Source: an uncultured Clostridia bacterium (lineage in GTDB: Bacteria > Bacillota > Clostridia > TANB77 > CAG-508). From it: 12,118 nt of DNA. The notes under the pieces are model-generated. The model was not told the origin of the DNA, searched no databases, and worked only from the letters and a program-made list of their open reading frames with translations. A program made the translations under genes and the position numbers. This document shows positions 1 through 6,766 of the stretch, piece after piece. The DNA lies in contig CARPYP010000042.1 of NCBI GenBank assembly GCA_949045875.1, forward strand, positions 1 to 12,118, written 5' to 3'. Every line of letters begins with the position of its first letter. Positions within the stretch are counted from its first letter, which is position 1.

Positions 1-748
1 CACCTCCAAGTAGTGTTTGTACTTCAATTATTTTTTCAAAAAATTGTTTTCTTGTATCATTTCCCTTTATTAATTCATTAAAAATTTTTCCATCTTTTAT
101 AAATAAAATCCTATTTGCATAAGAGGCTGTAAAGGCATCATGTGTAACCATTAGAATTGTTGCTTGCAATTTTTGATTTAAGTATTCAAAGTTTTCTAGT
201 AATTGTCTTGCTGATTTTGAGTCTAAAGCTCCTGTTGGTTCATCTGCAAGTACTAGTTTTGGGTTTGTTATTATTGCTCTTGCTGAGGCAATTCTTTGCT
301 TTTGTCCTCCTGATACTTGATAAGGATATTTTTTTAGTATTTCTTTTATTCCTAATTTTTCTGCAATAGAATTTACTTTGCCATCTATTTCTTTAGAATT
401 TACTTTTTGTATTGTTAATGCAATTGCAATGTTTTCATAGGCTGTTAAAGTGTCTAATAAATTAAAGTCTTGAAATATAAATCCTAATTCTTCCCTTCTA
501 AATTTGTTTAATTTATTTCCTTTTAATTTTGTTATGTCTTCTCCATTAATAATTATATGTCCTGATGTTACTTTGTCTATTGTTGATATTGTATTTAATA
601 GTGTTGTTTTTCCTGAACCACTTGCACCCATTATACCTACAAATTCTCCTTTGTTTACATCAAAACTAATGTTGTCTATGGCTTTTGTTAAATTTGATTT
701 ACTTCCATAATATTTTTCTATGTTTTTTACTTGTAATATTTTTTCCAT
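1..748 (-). CDS. BceA-type ABC transporter ATP-binding protein (3' end off the window)
   Basis: The frame starts at an ATG at 748 and stays open for 249 codons to the left edge, so only the last few residues are missing. It is a full ABC ATPase: Walker A GASGSGKT (residues 41-48), Q-loop Gln93, signature VSGGQ (145-149), Walker B LVLADE with catalytic Glu170, D-loop ALDS (174-177) and H-loop His203. The C-terminal FFEKIIEVQTLLGG is typical of the BceA/VraD/YxdL group, which pairs with a ten-helix BceB-type permease to detoxify or sense cell-wall-active peptides. That permease would be expected just beyond the left edge. A strong ribosome binding site (GAAAGGAGA, 755-763) sits 7-8 nt before the ATG. 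The upstream operator resembles BceR sites, which supports this subgroup over general MacB/LolD exporters. Which peptide it handles cannot be read from the sequence. Confidence 0.93.
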   Translation of the reverse strand, partial: MEKILQVKNIEKYYGSKSNLTKAIDNISFDVNKGEFVGIMGASGSGKTTLLNTISTIDKVTSGHIIINGEDITKLKGNKLNKFRREELGFIFQDFNLLDTLTAYENIAIALTIQKVNSKEIDGKVNSIAEKLGIKEILKKYPYQVSGGQKQRIASARAIITNPKLVLADEPTGALDSKSARQLLENFEYLNQKLQATILMVTHDAFTASYANRILFIKDGKIFNELIKGNDTRKQFFEKIIEVQTLLGG

Positions 749-773
749 GTAAAATCTCCTTTCATTTTTTTAA

Positions 774-835
774 CTTAGAAAAGATAAATTTTTAAAGTGT
801 TAAGGGGAGACTTTAAAAAATATATCTTTTCTAAG
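774..835 (-). promoter_or_regulatory. Large leader hairpin upstream of the ABC ATPase gene
   Basis: A perfect 13-bp inverted repeat (CTTAGAAAAGATA at 774-786, complement at 823-835) encloses a second 10-bp stem (789-798 with 810-819) around an 11-nt loop. In the predicted transcript this starts within about 10 nt of the 5' end and finishes about 10 nt before the ribosome binding site. No U-run follows on either strand, so it is not an ordinary terminator. It could be a 5' stabiliser, a translation-control element, a protein-binding palindrome or a tiny mobile palindrome. The structure is certain as an inverted repeat; its function is inferred. Confidence 0.65.
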
Positions 836-849
836 CATGTGTTTATTTT

Positions 850-878
850 AGTATAACCTCTTTTATTAACATTTGCCA
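850..878 (-). promoter_or_regulatory. Predicted promoter of the ABC transporter operon
   Basis: On the minus strand a good -10 TATACT (850-855) is preceded, after 17 bp, by a poor -35 TGGCAA (873-878). A weak -35 with a nearby upstream operator is the usual layout of a promoter that depends on an activating response regulator. The predicted transcript would start near 843. Confidence 0.55.
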
Positions 879-888
879 TCGATTTATA

Positions 889-913
889 TTACAATAACCT
901 TACAGTTTTGTAA
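889..913 (-). promoter_or_regulatory. BceR-type response-regulator operator
   Basis: The sequence at 900-913 is TTACA-GTTT-TGTAA, a perfect match to the TNACA-N4-TGTAA inverted repeat known for BceR-like regulators of Bce modules. On the minus strand a further TGTAA half-site (889-893) lies 11 bp closer to the promoter, about one helical turn away, as expected for a second low-affinity dimer site. It sits directly upstream of the weak -35 of the ABC ATPase gene. No BceRS two-component genes are in the window. Confidence 0.7.
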
Positions 914-973
914 TATTTGTATTTTTTATGCTATATTTTAAATGTATTGATATATTTTGAACCTACTAGTATA

Positions 974-1005
974 TAAAAAACTAGAGAATATCACTTTTCT
1001 CTAGT
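974..1005 (-). terminator. Rho-independent terminator of the YkuD gene
   Basis: A 9-bp perfect stem (ACTAGAGAA at 980-988 pairing with 997-1005) and an 8-nt loop are followed, in minus-strand reading, by six or more U residues (974-979). It begins 9 nt past the stop codon of the L,D-transpeptidase gene and separates that gene from the ABC operon. Confidence 0.85.
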
Positions 1006-1013
1006 CATGTTTT

Positions 1014-1994
1014 CTATATATTGTCTATTGTTGAATTTTTGTCTTTTTCATTATTATCTGAATTTACTGGTACTGTTTCTGTTATATCTCCTTCTGATGG
1101 TGCTCCTGTTTCTACATATGTCTTCCATGGATTCTTAGAGTCTGGGTCTGTTGGATCCCAATTTTTTAATTTTTCATCATATGATGATATTTTCTTTGAT
1201 GTTGGCTTTCCTAATGGCCCTGGGTCAGATGAGTAATAAAATTCTACTTGTGTACCTTTTGGGCAATTGTCATAAATCCATTTCGCATCTTCTACTGTTA
1301 GTCTTATACATCCTAATGATGCATCTGTTCCAAGTTTATCATATTCCCACCATTCTAAAGTGTCTTTGGCTCGCTTTTGGTATGGGACTGAATGAAATAA
1401 AATATGCCCTGTTATTCTAACTGCATATTGTCCATATACATCTCCTTGTAATAGTCTCCATGTATACATGTCTGAGGTTCTATATACTCCTGATTTTGGT
1501 GTGGCTGTTCCTATTGAACATATCATCGCTTTTACAGGTACTGTATATTTTCCTTTTGTGTCTTTTGTGTAAATAGTTACTACATTGGCTTTATTATTTA
1601 TTTTTATATAATATGTATTTTTATCTTTTTTTGTAGTGTCTATCTTGTTGTCATTGTCTTTATTATTCACATTTTCCTCCCCTTGCTCAGGACCATTTGG
1701 GTTGTTTTTATTTTCATCGTCTTGATTATTATCATTGTTGCTATTATTGTTTTCATTTTTGTTATTTTCGTCATCATTGTTTTTATCATCTATTACAACT
1801 TTTATTATATTCTCTTCTTCTTTTTCCTTCTGAGCTATATTTTCTTTTATATTATTCTCAAAAACATTGTTTTGTGAATTAGTGTCGTTAAATACTACTG
1901 CATTTACAGCTATAATTAGAAGAATTACTATTAGTAGCAATATCATTAATAATAGTAATAATTTAGCTTCTTTTTTTAATTTTCGTTTTTTCAT
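1014..1994 (-). CDS. Membrane-anchored YkuD-family L,D-transpeptidase
   Basis: 326 residues. A basic N-terminus (MKKRKLKKEAK) leads into one hydrophobic helix (about 12-34), so the rest faces outside. Residues about 65-125 are a low-complexity Asn/Asp/Glu/Lys linker, suited to spanning cell wall. The YkuD domain (about 127-255) keeps the catalytic signature: His201 in ILFHS and SLGCIR with Cys229 and Arg231. Such enzymes make 3-3 cross-links in peptidoglycan or attach molecules to it. The usual His two residues before the catalytic Cys is Leu227 here, a change I recall from clostridial members. A C-terminal tail (about 256-326), rich in Pro, Ser, Asp and Glu, has no domain I recognise. The start is supported by GGAAGGAAA about 11-13 nt upstream. 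A small membrane protein gene lies 81 bp upstream on the same strand and may share its transcript. Confidence 0.93.
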   Translation of the reverse strand: MKKRKLKKEAKLLLLLMILLLIVILLIIAVNAVVFNDTNSQNNVFENNIKENIAQKEKEEENIIKVVIDDKNNDDENNKNENNNSNNDNNQDDENKNNPNGPEQGEENVNNKDNDNKIDTTKKDKNTYYIKINNKANVVTIYTKDTKGKYTVPVKAMICSIGTATPKSGVYRTSDMYTWRLLQGDVYGQYAVRITGHILFHSVPYQKRAKDTLEWWEYDKLGTDASLGCIRLTVEDAKWIYDNCPKGTQVEFYYSSDPGPLGKPTSKKISSYDEKLKNWDPTDPDSKNPWKTYVETGAPSEGDITETVPVNSDNNEKDKNSTIDNI

Positions 1995-2075
1995 TTTTTA
2001 TATCATTTCCTTCCCCAAAGTCCAAATTTATTGGAAAGATTGTTTTTGTAAATTTTTAATATATGTATTTACTTT

Positions 2076-2264
2076 TTAAGATATATAAATTGCAATTCCG
2101 CCCATTATAGAAATTATGAAACCTGATATTCTTAGTATCTTTGTTGAACTGTTTTTATCTGAATCACTGAAAAATCTTTTTGATAGGTCTCTTGCGTCAC
2201 ATACACTTATTACTCCTATTGCTACTATTATTAATCCTATTATTTTTACAATTAATACTCCCAT
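2076..2264 (-). CDS. Small two-helix membrane protein, function unknown
   Basis: 62 residues beginning MGVLIVKIIGLIIVAIG. The frame extends 15 codons further upstream to an ATG at 2309. I chose the ATG at 2264 because AAGGAG sits about 9 nt before it and the upstream extension is polar and lacks a ribosome binding site. Two hydrophobic segments (about 2-20 and 42-61) flank a charged cytosolic or external loop containing CDARDLSKRFFSDSDKNS. The DAR-x-L-x-KRFF-like loop is reminiscent of short uncharacterised clostridial membrane proteins, but I cannot name a family or role. It lies 81 bp before the L,D-transpeptidase gene on the same strand with no terminator between, so co-transcription is possible. 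Two well-placed helices and a strong ribosome binding site make it a credible gene. Confidence 0.72.
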   Translation of the reverse strand: MGVLIVKIIGLIIVAIGVISVCDARDLSKRFFSDSDKNSSTKILRISGFIISIMGGIAIYIS

Positions 2265-2307
2265 TACAATATTCTCCTTGTTTTTTTTATATGATAAATT
2301 TATTTTC

Positions 2308-2326
2308 AATATTTTTACAAAATATT
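2308..2326. other. Short AT-rich palindrome upstream of the small membrane protein gene
   Basis: AATATTTT and AAAATATT form a perfect 8-bp inverted repeat around a 3-nt centre, about 45 bp before the chosen start at 2264. It could be an operator or a leader hairpin, but AT-rich palindromes also arise by chance in such DNA. I saw no convincing -35/-10 pair around it. Confidence 0.35.
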
Positions 2327-2372
2327 CTAGACAAAAGGTTACAGGATAATGGTTTTATTATATAAATTTGGG

Positions 2373-2512
2373 TTTGTAGGGATAAATCGACCCTCTTTGC
2401 CTTATAAAACCCTCTGTCAGCCTTCGGCTGCCACCTCCCTTGAGTAAGGGAGGCAAGAATCTGCTCTCCCCCTTGGCTCCCTTATTTAAGGGACTGAGGG
2501 TTATTCTACAAA
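2373..2512. repeat. Nested palindromic intergenic element (MITE/REP-like)
   Basis: Outer 7-bp inverted repeats TTTGTAG (2373-2379) and CTACAAA (2506-2512) enclose a more GC-rich core. The core (2408-2502) has its own imperfect ends, AACCCTCTGTC and GACTGAGGGTT (10 of 11 pair). Inside are three hairpins: CAGCC/GGCTG (2418-2430), CCTCCCTT/AAGGGAGG (2434-2453) and TCCCTT/AAGGGA (2478-2493). The wording of the core (CCCTCNGTC, CAGCCTTCGGCTG, CCTCCCT...AGGGAGG, TTGGCTCCC) matches, from memory, a dispersed repeat common in gut Clostridia. It carries no coding frame, so any mobility would need a transposase elsewhere. Confidence 0.7.
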
Positions 2513-2518
2513 GTCAAC

Positions 2519-2568
2519 CCGAGTGAAATTTACTTCGTAAATTTCCCACGTCAGCGCATGATGTTAAT
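2519..2568. repeat. 50-bp direct repeat, copy 1
   Basis: This 50-bp block is identical to 2593-2642, with a 24-bp T-rich spacer between them. Inside is a 9-bp hairpin, GAAATTTAC/GTAAATTTC with a TTC loop (2525-2545), followed by CACGTCAGCGCATGATG. It starts 6 bp after the end of the palindromic element at 2373-2512. Confidence 0.85.
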
Positions 2569-2592
2569 GCTTTTGCTTTTTCATGCTTGATT

Positions 2593-2642
2593 CCGAGTGA
2601 AATTTACTTCGTAAATTTCCCACGTCAGCGCATGATGTTAAT
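2593..2642. repeat. 50-bp direct repeat, copy 2
   Basis: Exact second copy of 2519-2568, including the 9-bp AAATTTAC-type hairpin (2599-2619). It abuts the hairpin after the tex gene. Exact identity over 50 bp points to a recent duplication or to a repeat family under homogenisation. Confidence 0.85.
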
Positions 2643-2651
2643 TAATTACAT

Positions 2652-2678
2652 TGAGAAAGTGATAAAATCACTTTCTCA
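2652..2678 (-). terminator. Hairpin just after tex, probable 3' end of the operon
   Basis: A perfect 12-bp stem (TGAGAAAGTGAT with its complement at 2667-2678) closes on a 3-nt loop, and TACA/TGTA (2647-2650, 2679-2682) can extend it up to the tex stop codon at 2683-2685. The U-run after it is poor (AUGUAAUUAAUU), so it may act as an RNA 3'-end stabiliser or weak terminator. It is the only strong hairpin at the operon end. Confidence 0.5.
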
Positions 2679-2682
2679 TGTA

Positions 2683-4836
2683 TTAATTAAACTTCATGCT
2701 TAATCCCACCTTCTGTCTGTCTTTGTCTATTTTTATAACTTTTACTTTTACTATGTCTCCTACTGATACTATGTCTGATGGATTTTTTATATAACTATTA
2801 CTCATTTCTGATATGTGTACTAGTCCATCATGTTTTACTCCTATGTCTATAAATGCTCCAAAGTCTATTACATTTCTTACTGTTCCTGTTAATACCATTC
2901 CTTCTGTTAAGTCTTCTAGTTTTAATACGTCATTTCTTAATATTGGTTTTGGCATTTCTTCTCTTGGGTCTCTTCCTGGTTTTGTTAGTTCTTCTATTAT
3001 GTCTTGTAGTGTCATTTCTCCTATTTCTAGTTCTTTTGCTGTTTCTTTTATGTTTATGTATTTTAGTTTTTCTTTTAATTCTTGTAGTTTGTCTTTGTTT
3101 CTTAAATCCTCTTTTTCAAATCCTGCTTTGTTTAATAGTTTTTCTGTTTGCTCATAGTTGTCTGGATGTACTGCTGTTATGTCTAGTGCATTGTCTCCAT
3201 CTGATATTCTTAAAAAGCCTGAACATTGCTCATATGCTACATTTCCTAATTTTGGTACTTTTAATAATTGCTTCCTGTTTTTGAATTTTCCATTTTCGTC
3301 TCTATATTTTACTATGTTTTTTGCAATTCCTGAGTTTACTCCTGATACATATGATAGTAGTGATGGTGTTGCTATATTTACGTCTACACCAACTTTATTT
3401 ACTGCGTCTTCTACTACTCCTGTTAAACTTTCGTTTAATGTTTTTTGGTTTACATCATGTTGATATTGCCCTACTCCAATTGCTTTTGGGTCTATTTTTA
3501 CAAGTTCTGCTAATGGGTCTTGTAGTCTTCTTGCAATTGATATTGCTCCTCTTATTGATACATTTATGTCTGGATATTCTTCTGTTGCTAATTTTGATGC
3601 TGAGTAAACTGATGCTCCCGCTTCACTTACTATTGCATAATGTACTTCTCTATCTACTTCTTTTATCATGTCTGCTACAAACATTTCTGATTCTCGTGAT
3701 GCTGTTCCATTTCCAATGGCTATCATGTCAACTTCATCTTTTTTTATTAGCTTTAATAATTTTTCTTTTGCTCCTTGTACATCGTTTTGTGGTGCTGTTG
3801 GATATACAGTTTCTGTATCTAATACTTTCCCTGTTTCGTCTATTACTGCTATTTTACAACCCGTCCTATATGCTGGGTCAAATCCCATAACTGTTTTCCC
3901 TTTTATCGGTGCTCCTAATAATAGCTGTTTTGCATTTTTTCCAAATACTTTTATTGCTTTGTCATCTGCTTTTTCTGTTAAATCACTTCTTATTTCTCTT
4001 TCTATTGATGGTTCTATTAGTCTTTTAAAAGCATCTAATATGGTTACTTTTAGCATTTCCTCAAATTGTGTTTTTTCTTTTATAATATCTCTTTCTATAT
4101 ATGATATTATTTTATCTTCTGGCTTTTCTATTTTTACCTTTATGGCTTCTTCTTTTTCTCCTCTATTTATTGCTAGTATTCTATGGCTTGGTATTTGGTT
4201 TATTTTTTCTTTATAGTCATAGTACATTTCATAGTTTGTTTGTTCGTCTTCTTTTGAGGCTTTTGTAACTATATATCCTTCTCTATAACAATATCCTTTT
4301 ATCTTCTTTCTGTATCTTGCATTATCTGATATATTTTCTGCTATTATGTCTAATGCTCCTGCTATTGCTTCTTCTACTGAATTTACTCCTTTTTCTTCAT
4401 CTACATATTGTTCTGCTATTTTGTTTATGTCTTCTGTTTCTTCTTGTGAATATATTACTATACTTAATGGCTCTAATCCTTTTGCTTTTGCAACTGTTGC
4501 TCTTGTTTTTTTCTTTTGCTTATATGGTCTATAAATGTCTTCTACCTCTGCTAATGTAATTGCATTTTCTATTGCTATTCCTAGTTCTTCTGTCATTTTC
4601 CCTTGTTCTTCTATGGATTTTCTTATTTCTTCTTTTCTTGTTTCTAGGTTTCTTAAATATGTAAGCCTTTCATTTAGGTTTCTTAAAGTTTCATCACTTA
4701 ATCCTCCTGTAACCTCTTTTCTATATCTCGCTATAAATGGTATTGTGTTTCCTTCATCTATTAATTTTATTGTATTTTCTATTTGTGTAGTTTTTATTTG
4801 TAATTCGTTTGCTATTGTTTGTATTATTTTTTCCAT
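2683..4836 (-). CDS. tex: Tex family RNA-binding S1-domain protein
   Basis: 717 residues, the usual Tex length and complete. The N-terminal helical region carries the family block EGNTIPFIARYRKEVTGG (28-45). A YqgF/RNase H-like domain follows, with GFDPAYRTGCK (318-328), GNGTASRESE (375-384) and VSEAGASVYSAS (403-414). Next come the block SIARRLQDPLAELVKIDPK (433-451) with GVGQYQHDV, a helix-hairpin-helix region (about 487-560), and a C-terminal S1 RNA-binding domain (about 646-717; GTVRNVIDFGAFIDIG, GLVHISEMS). Tex proteins bind nucleic acid, associate with transcription and affect expression of some genes; the exact biochemical role is still debated. It is the last gene of an operon with two glycosyltransferases and a reductase, 34 bp after the GT2 gene. 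The ribosome binding site is moderate (AAAGG, about 8 nt before ATG). Confidence 0.97.
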   Translation of the reverse strand: MEKIIQTIANELQIKTTQIENTIKLIDEGNTIPFIARYRKEVTGGLSDETLRNLNERLTYLRNLETRKEEIRKSIEEQGKMTEELGIAIENAITLAEVEDIYRPYKQKKKTRATVAKAKGLEPLSIVIYSQEETEDINKIAEQYVDEEKGVNSVEEAIAGALDIIAENISDNARYRKKIKGYCYREGYIVTKASKEDEQTNYEMYYDYKEKINQIPSHRILAINRGEKEEAIKVKIEKPEDKIISYIERDIIKEKTQFEEMLKVTILDAFKRLIEPSIEREIRSDLTEKADDKAIKVFGKNAKQLLLGAPIKGKTVMGFDPAYRTGCKIAVIDETGKVLDTETVYPTAPQNDVQGAKEKLLKLIKKDEVDMIAIGNGTASRESEMFVADMIKEVDREVHYAIVSEAGASVYSASKLATEEYPDINVSIRGAISIARRLQDPLAELVKIDPKAIGVGQYQHDVNQKTLNESLTGVVEDAVNKVGVDVNIATPSLLSYVSGVNSGIAKNIVKYRDENGKFKNRKQLLKVPKLGNVAYEQCSGFLRISDGDNALDITAVHPDNYEQTEKLLNKAGFEKEDLRNKDKLQELKEKLKYINIKETAKELEIGEMTLQDIIEELTKPGRDPREEMPKPILRNDVLKLEDLTEGMVLTGTVRNVIDFGAFIDIGVKHDGLVHISEMSNSYIKNPSDIVSVGDIVKVKVIKIDKDRQKVGLSMKFN

Positions 4837-4870
4837 TTTTAACCTTTGTTCCTTTCTTTTGAATATTTTA

Positions 4871-5929
4871 TTATCTATTTAACATTTTTCTATATAGTTC
4901 TTCATTAGGTGAATACATTTTTTGTTTTTCTATATCGCTTATCTGCATTCTATATTTTTTAGTTTCTTTAATTTTATAAATAGCCTCCATATAATCTTTA
5001 TTATTTATGTATTCAATAATTTGATTTAATCTATCATTTATTATTACTACACCATATAATTCCTTTTGCTCAAAAAACCAATTTAGCATTTCTAACACTT
5101 CTATGGTTTGATTATTATTTAATGCATTTGAATCAATGATTTTACACAATAGATATGGAAGCATTCTTGCACAAAGTAATCTATAAAAACTCAAATTATT
5201 TGTTGTTTCAAAATTCTTAAAAATTAATTTATATGAGGTATTTAATTTTTCAAAATAATGCTTTGTACAACTAGTTGATACTGATGTATTTAGTTGATTT
5301 TGCCTATAATTATATACTATATCATTTATAAAATAACATTTATCAGTATGCACATAGCAATATGTTGAAAATACTGCATCCTCTGCAATATCACTATCAA
5401 TAAAACGTAAATTATTCTTTTGTATAAAATCTTTTCTATAAATTTTATTCCATATAATTGTATTCATTATAAAAAAAGATTTTTCATAATTATTAATTTC
5501 TAATTTAAAACCATTATAATTATCAAAATCAAACACTGGTTTTTTCCACTTTTCGCCTTTATAATTTGTATGAAAATAATTACCAATTACATAATCAGCT
5601 TGTGTTTTCTCTATTTCATTGTATAATAATTCGCAGGAATTGTTTTCGTAAAAATCATCTGCATCTATAAACATTATATATTTTCCTGTCGCTACATCTA
5701 AAGCCATATTTCTTGCGCTTGACGAGCCTCCATTTTCCTTATGTATTACCTTAATTCTACTATCTATCTTACTGTACTCATCGCAAATTTTTCCTGATAA
5801 ATCTTTAGAACCATCATCTACAAGTATTATCTCTATATTTCTATGTGTTTGTGTTAATATTGAATTTATACTTTGTCTTATAAATTTTTCTGCATTATAA
5901 ACTGGCATAATTACAGATATTTTTTCCAT
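4871..5929 (-). CDS. Family 2 glycosyltransferase
   Basis: 352 residues. The N-terminal GT-A fold is clear: VIMPVYNAEKFI (6-17), VDDGS (37-41), NGGSSSARN (66-74) and the metal-binding DADD (89-92), with a later ED pair (183-184) in the position often used as catalytic base. These enzymes move a sugar from a nucleotide-sugar to a polysaccharide, teichoic-acid or lipid acceptor on the cytosolic face. No transmembrane helix is visible, so it is soluble or peripheral. The C-terminal 150 residues are rich in Tyr, Asn and Lys, and their role cannot be read. The ribosome binding site AAGGTGGAG is near perfect, 4 nt before ATG. It follows the reductase gene by 20 bp. The donor and acceptor are unknown. 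Confidence 0.95.
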   Translation of the reverse strand: MEKISVIMPVYNAEKFIRQSINSILTQTHRNIEIILVDDGSKDLSGKICDEYSKIDSRIKVIHKENGGSSSARNMALDVATGKYIMFIDADDFYENNSCELLYNEIEKTQADYVIGNYFHTNYKGEKWKKPVFDFDNYNGFKLEINNYEKSFFIMNTIIWNKIYRKDFIQKNNLRFIDSDIAEDAVFSTYCYVHTDKCYFINDIVYNYRQNQLNTSVSTSCTKHYFEKLNTSYKLIFKNFETTNNLSFYRLLCARMLPYLLCKIIDSNALNNNQTIEVLEMLNWFFEQKELYGVVIINDRLNQIIEYINNKDYMEAIYKIKETKKYRMQISDIEKQKMYSPNEELYRKMLNR

Positions 5930-5949
5930 TTTTCTCCACCTTTTTATAT

Positions 5950-6762
5950 TTATGATTTATTAGGATCCATATCAGAACCTGCAAAGAATTCCATATTATT
6001 TATAAATTTCATGTCTTCATCTGAAATTGTAAAATCAAATACATCTTTATTTTCTAACATTCTATTCCAATTTGTAGTCTTAGGTAAAGGTACTACATCG
6101 TTTTGTAAACACCATTTTATACATATTTGTGCTACTGATTTGTTATATTTATTAGATATTCTTACTAAATCTTCGTTTTGTAACATCTTTCCTTTTCCTA
6201 ATGGTGCCCATGCTTCAACTACTATATTCTTTTCCTTGCAAAAGTTTAATGTTTCTTGTCTTGTTAAACCTGGATGGAATTCTAATTGGTCAACCATTGG
6301 AACTATCTCACAGTTATTCAATATAATTTCTAAATGATGTTTTAAAAAATTTGATAATCCTATTGCTCTTACTTTTTTTTGCTTATATAAATCTTCTAAG
6401 GCTTTCCATGTATCTATATTTAATTTTTCATCATTATTTCTTGGCCAATGTATTAAAAATAAATCTATATATTCTAGTCCTAAATTTTGTAATGAGTTAT
6501 TAAATGATTTTATTGTATTTTCATATCCCATCGAATCTTTCCAAACTTTACTTGTTACAAAAATCTCTTCTCTTGATATTTTACTTTCTTTTATTGCTTG
6601 TCCTATATAAATTTCATTTTTATAAGCTGAGGCTGTATCTATATGTCTATATCCAGCCTGTAAAGCCTGTTTAATATTATTTACACATTCTTCTCCTTCT
6701 ATTAATGATGTTCCAAAACCTATATTGGGCATATTTACTCCATTTTTTAATTTTACATTCAT
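5950..6762 (-). CDS. Aldo/keto reductase
   Basis: 270 residues, the length of the AKR5-like bacterial reductases, a single TIM-barrel domain. The catalytic tetrad is intact: Asp42 and Tyr47 in IDTASAYKNE, Lys72 in VTSKVW, His105 in LIHWP. The NADPH-binding element PLPKTTNWNRMLEN (225-238) keeps the Lys228 and Arg234 type contacts. Such enzymes reduce aldehydes or ketones, including 2,5-diketogluconate-like sugars and methylglyoxal; the substrate cannot be told. Its ribosome binding site AAGGAG lies inside the last codons of the GT4 gene, with 4 bp between stop and start, so translation is probably coupled. Placement between two glycosyltransferases hints at a role in modified-sugar or carbonyl metabolism, but that is inference. 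The C-terminus (AGSDMDPNKS) is normal. Confidence 0.96.
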   Translation of the reverse strand: MNVKLKNGVNMPNIGFGTSLIEGEECVNNIKQALQAGYRHIDTASAYKNEIYIGQAIKESKISREEIFVTSKVWKDSMGYENTIKSFNNSLQNLGLEYIDLFLIHWPRNNDEKLNIDTWKALEDLYKQKKVRAIGLSNFLKHHLEIILNNCEIVPMVDQLEFHPGLTRQETLNFCKEKNIVVEAWAPLGKGKMLQNEDLVRISNKYNKSVAQICIKWCLQNDVVPLPKTTNWNRMLENKDVFDFTISDEDMKFINNMEFFAGSDMDPNKS

Positions 6763-6766
6763 ATTT

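Noticed and set aside
157..710. Two short plus-strand frames opposite the ABC ATPase gene
   Set aside because: Antisense shadows; the minus strand shows every ABC motif in order.
1683..1882. Plus-strand hydrophobic frames at 1683-1882
   Set aside because: They are the complement of the Asn/Asp-rich linker and membrane helix of the YkuD gene, without start signals.
2265..2309. Upstream ATG at 2309 as start of the small membrane protein
   Set aside because: It lacks a ribosome binding site, whereas the ATG at 2264 has AAGGAG at proper spacing and starts directly with a hydrophobic helix.
2519..2642. CRISPR array
   Set aside because: Only two copies, a 50-bp repeat with a 24-bp T-rich spacer, and no cas genes; better described as a direct repeat pair.
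2813..4882. Several long plus-strand frames opposite tex, rich in Leu or Ser
   Set aside because: They are antisense to a confident tex gene, are low in complexity, lack ribosome binding sites, and arise from the A/T codon bias of the real strand.
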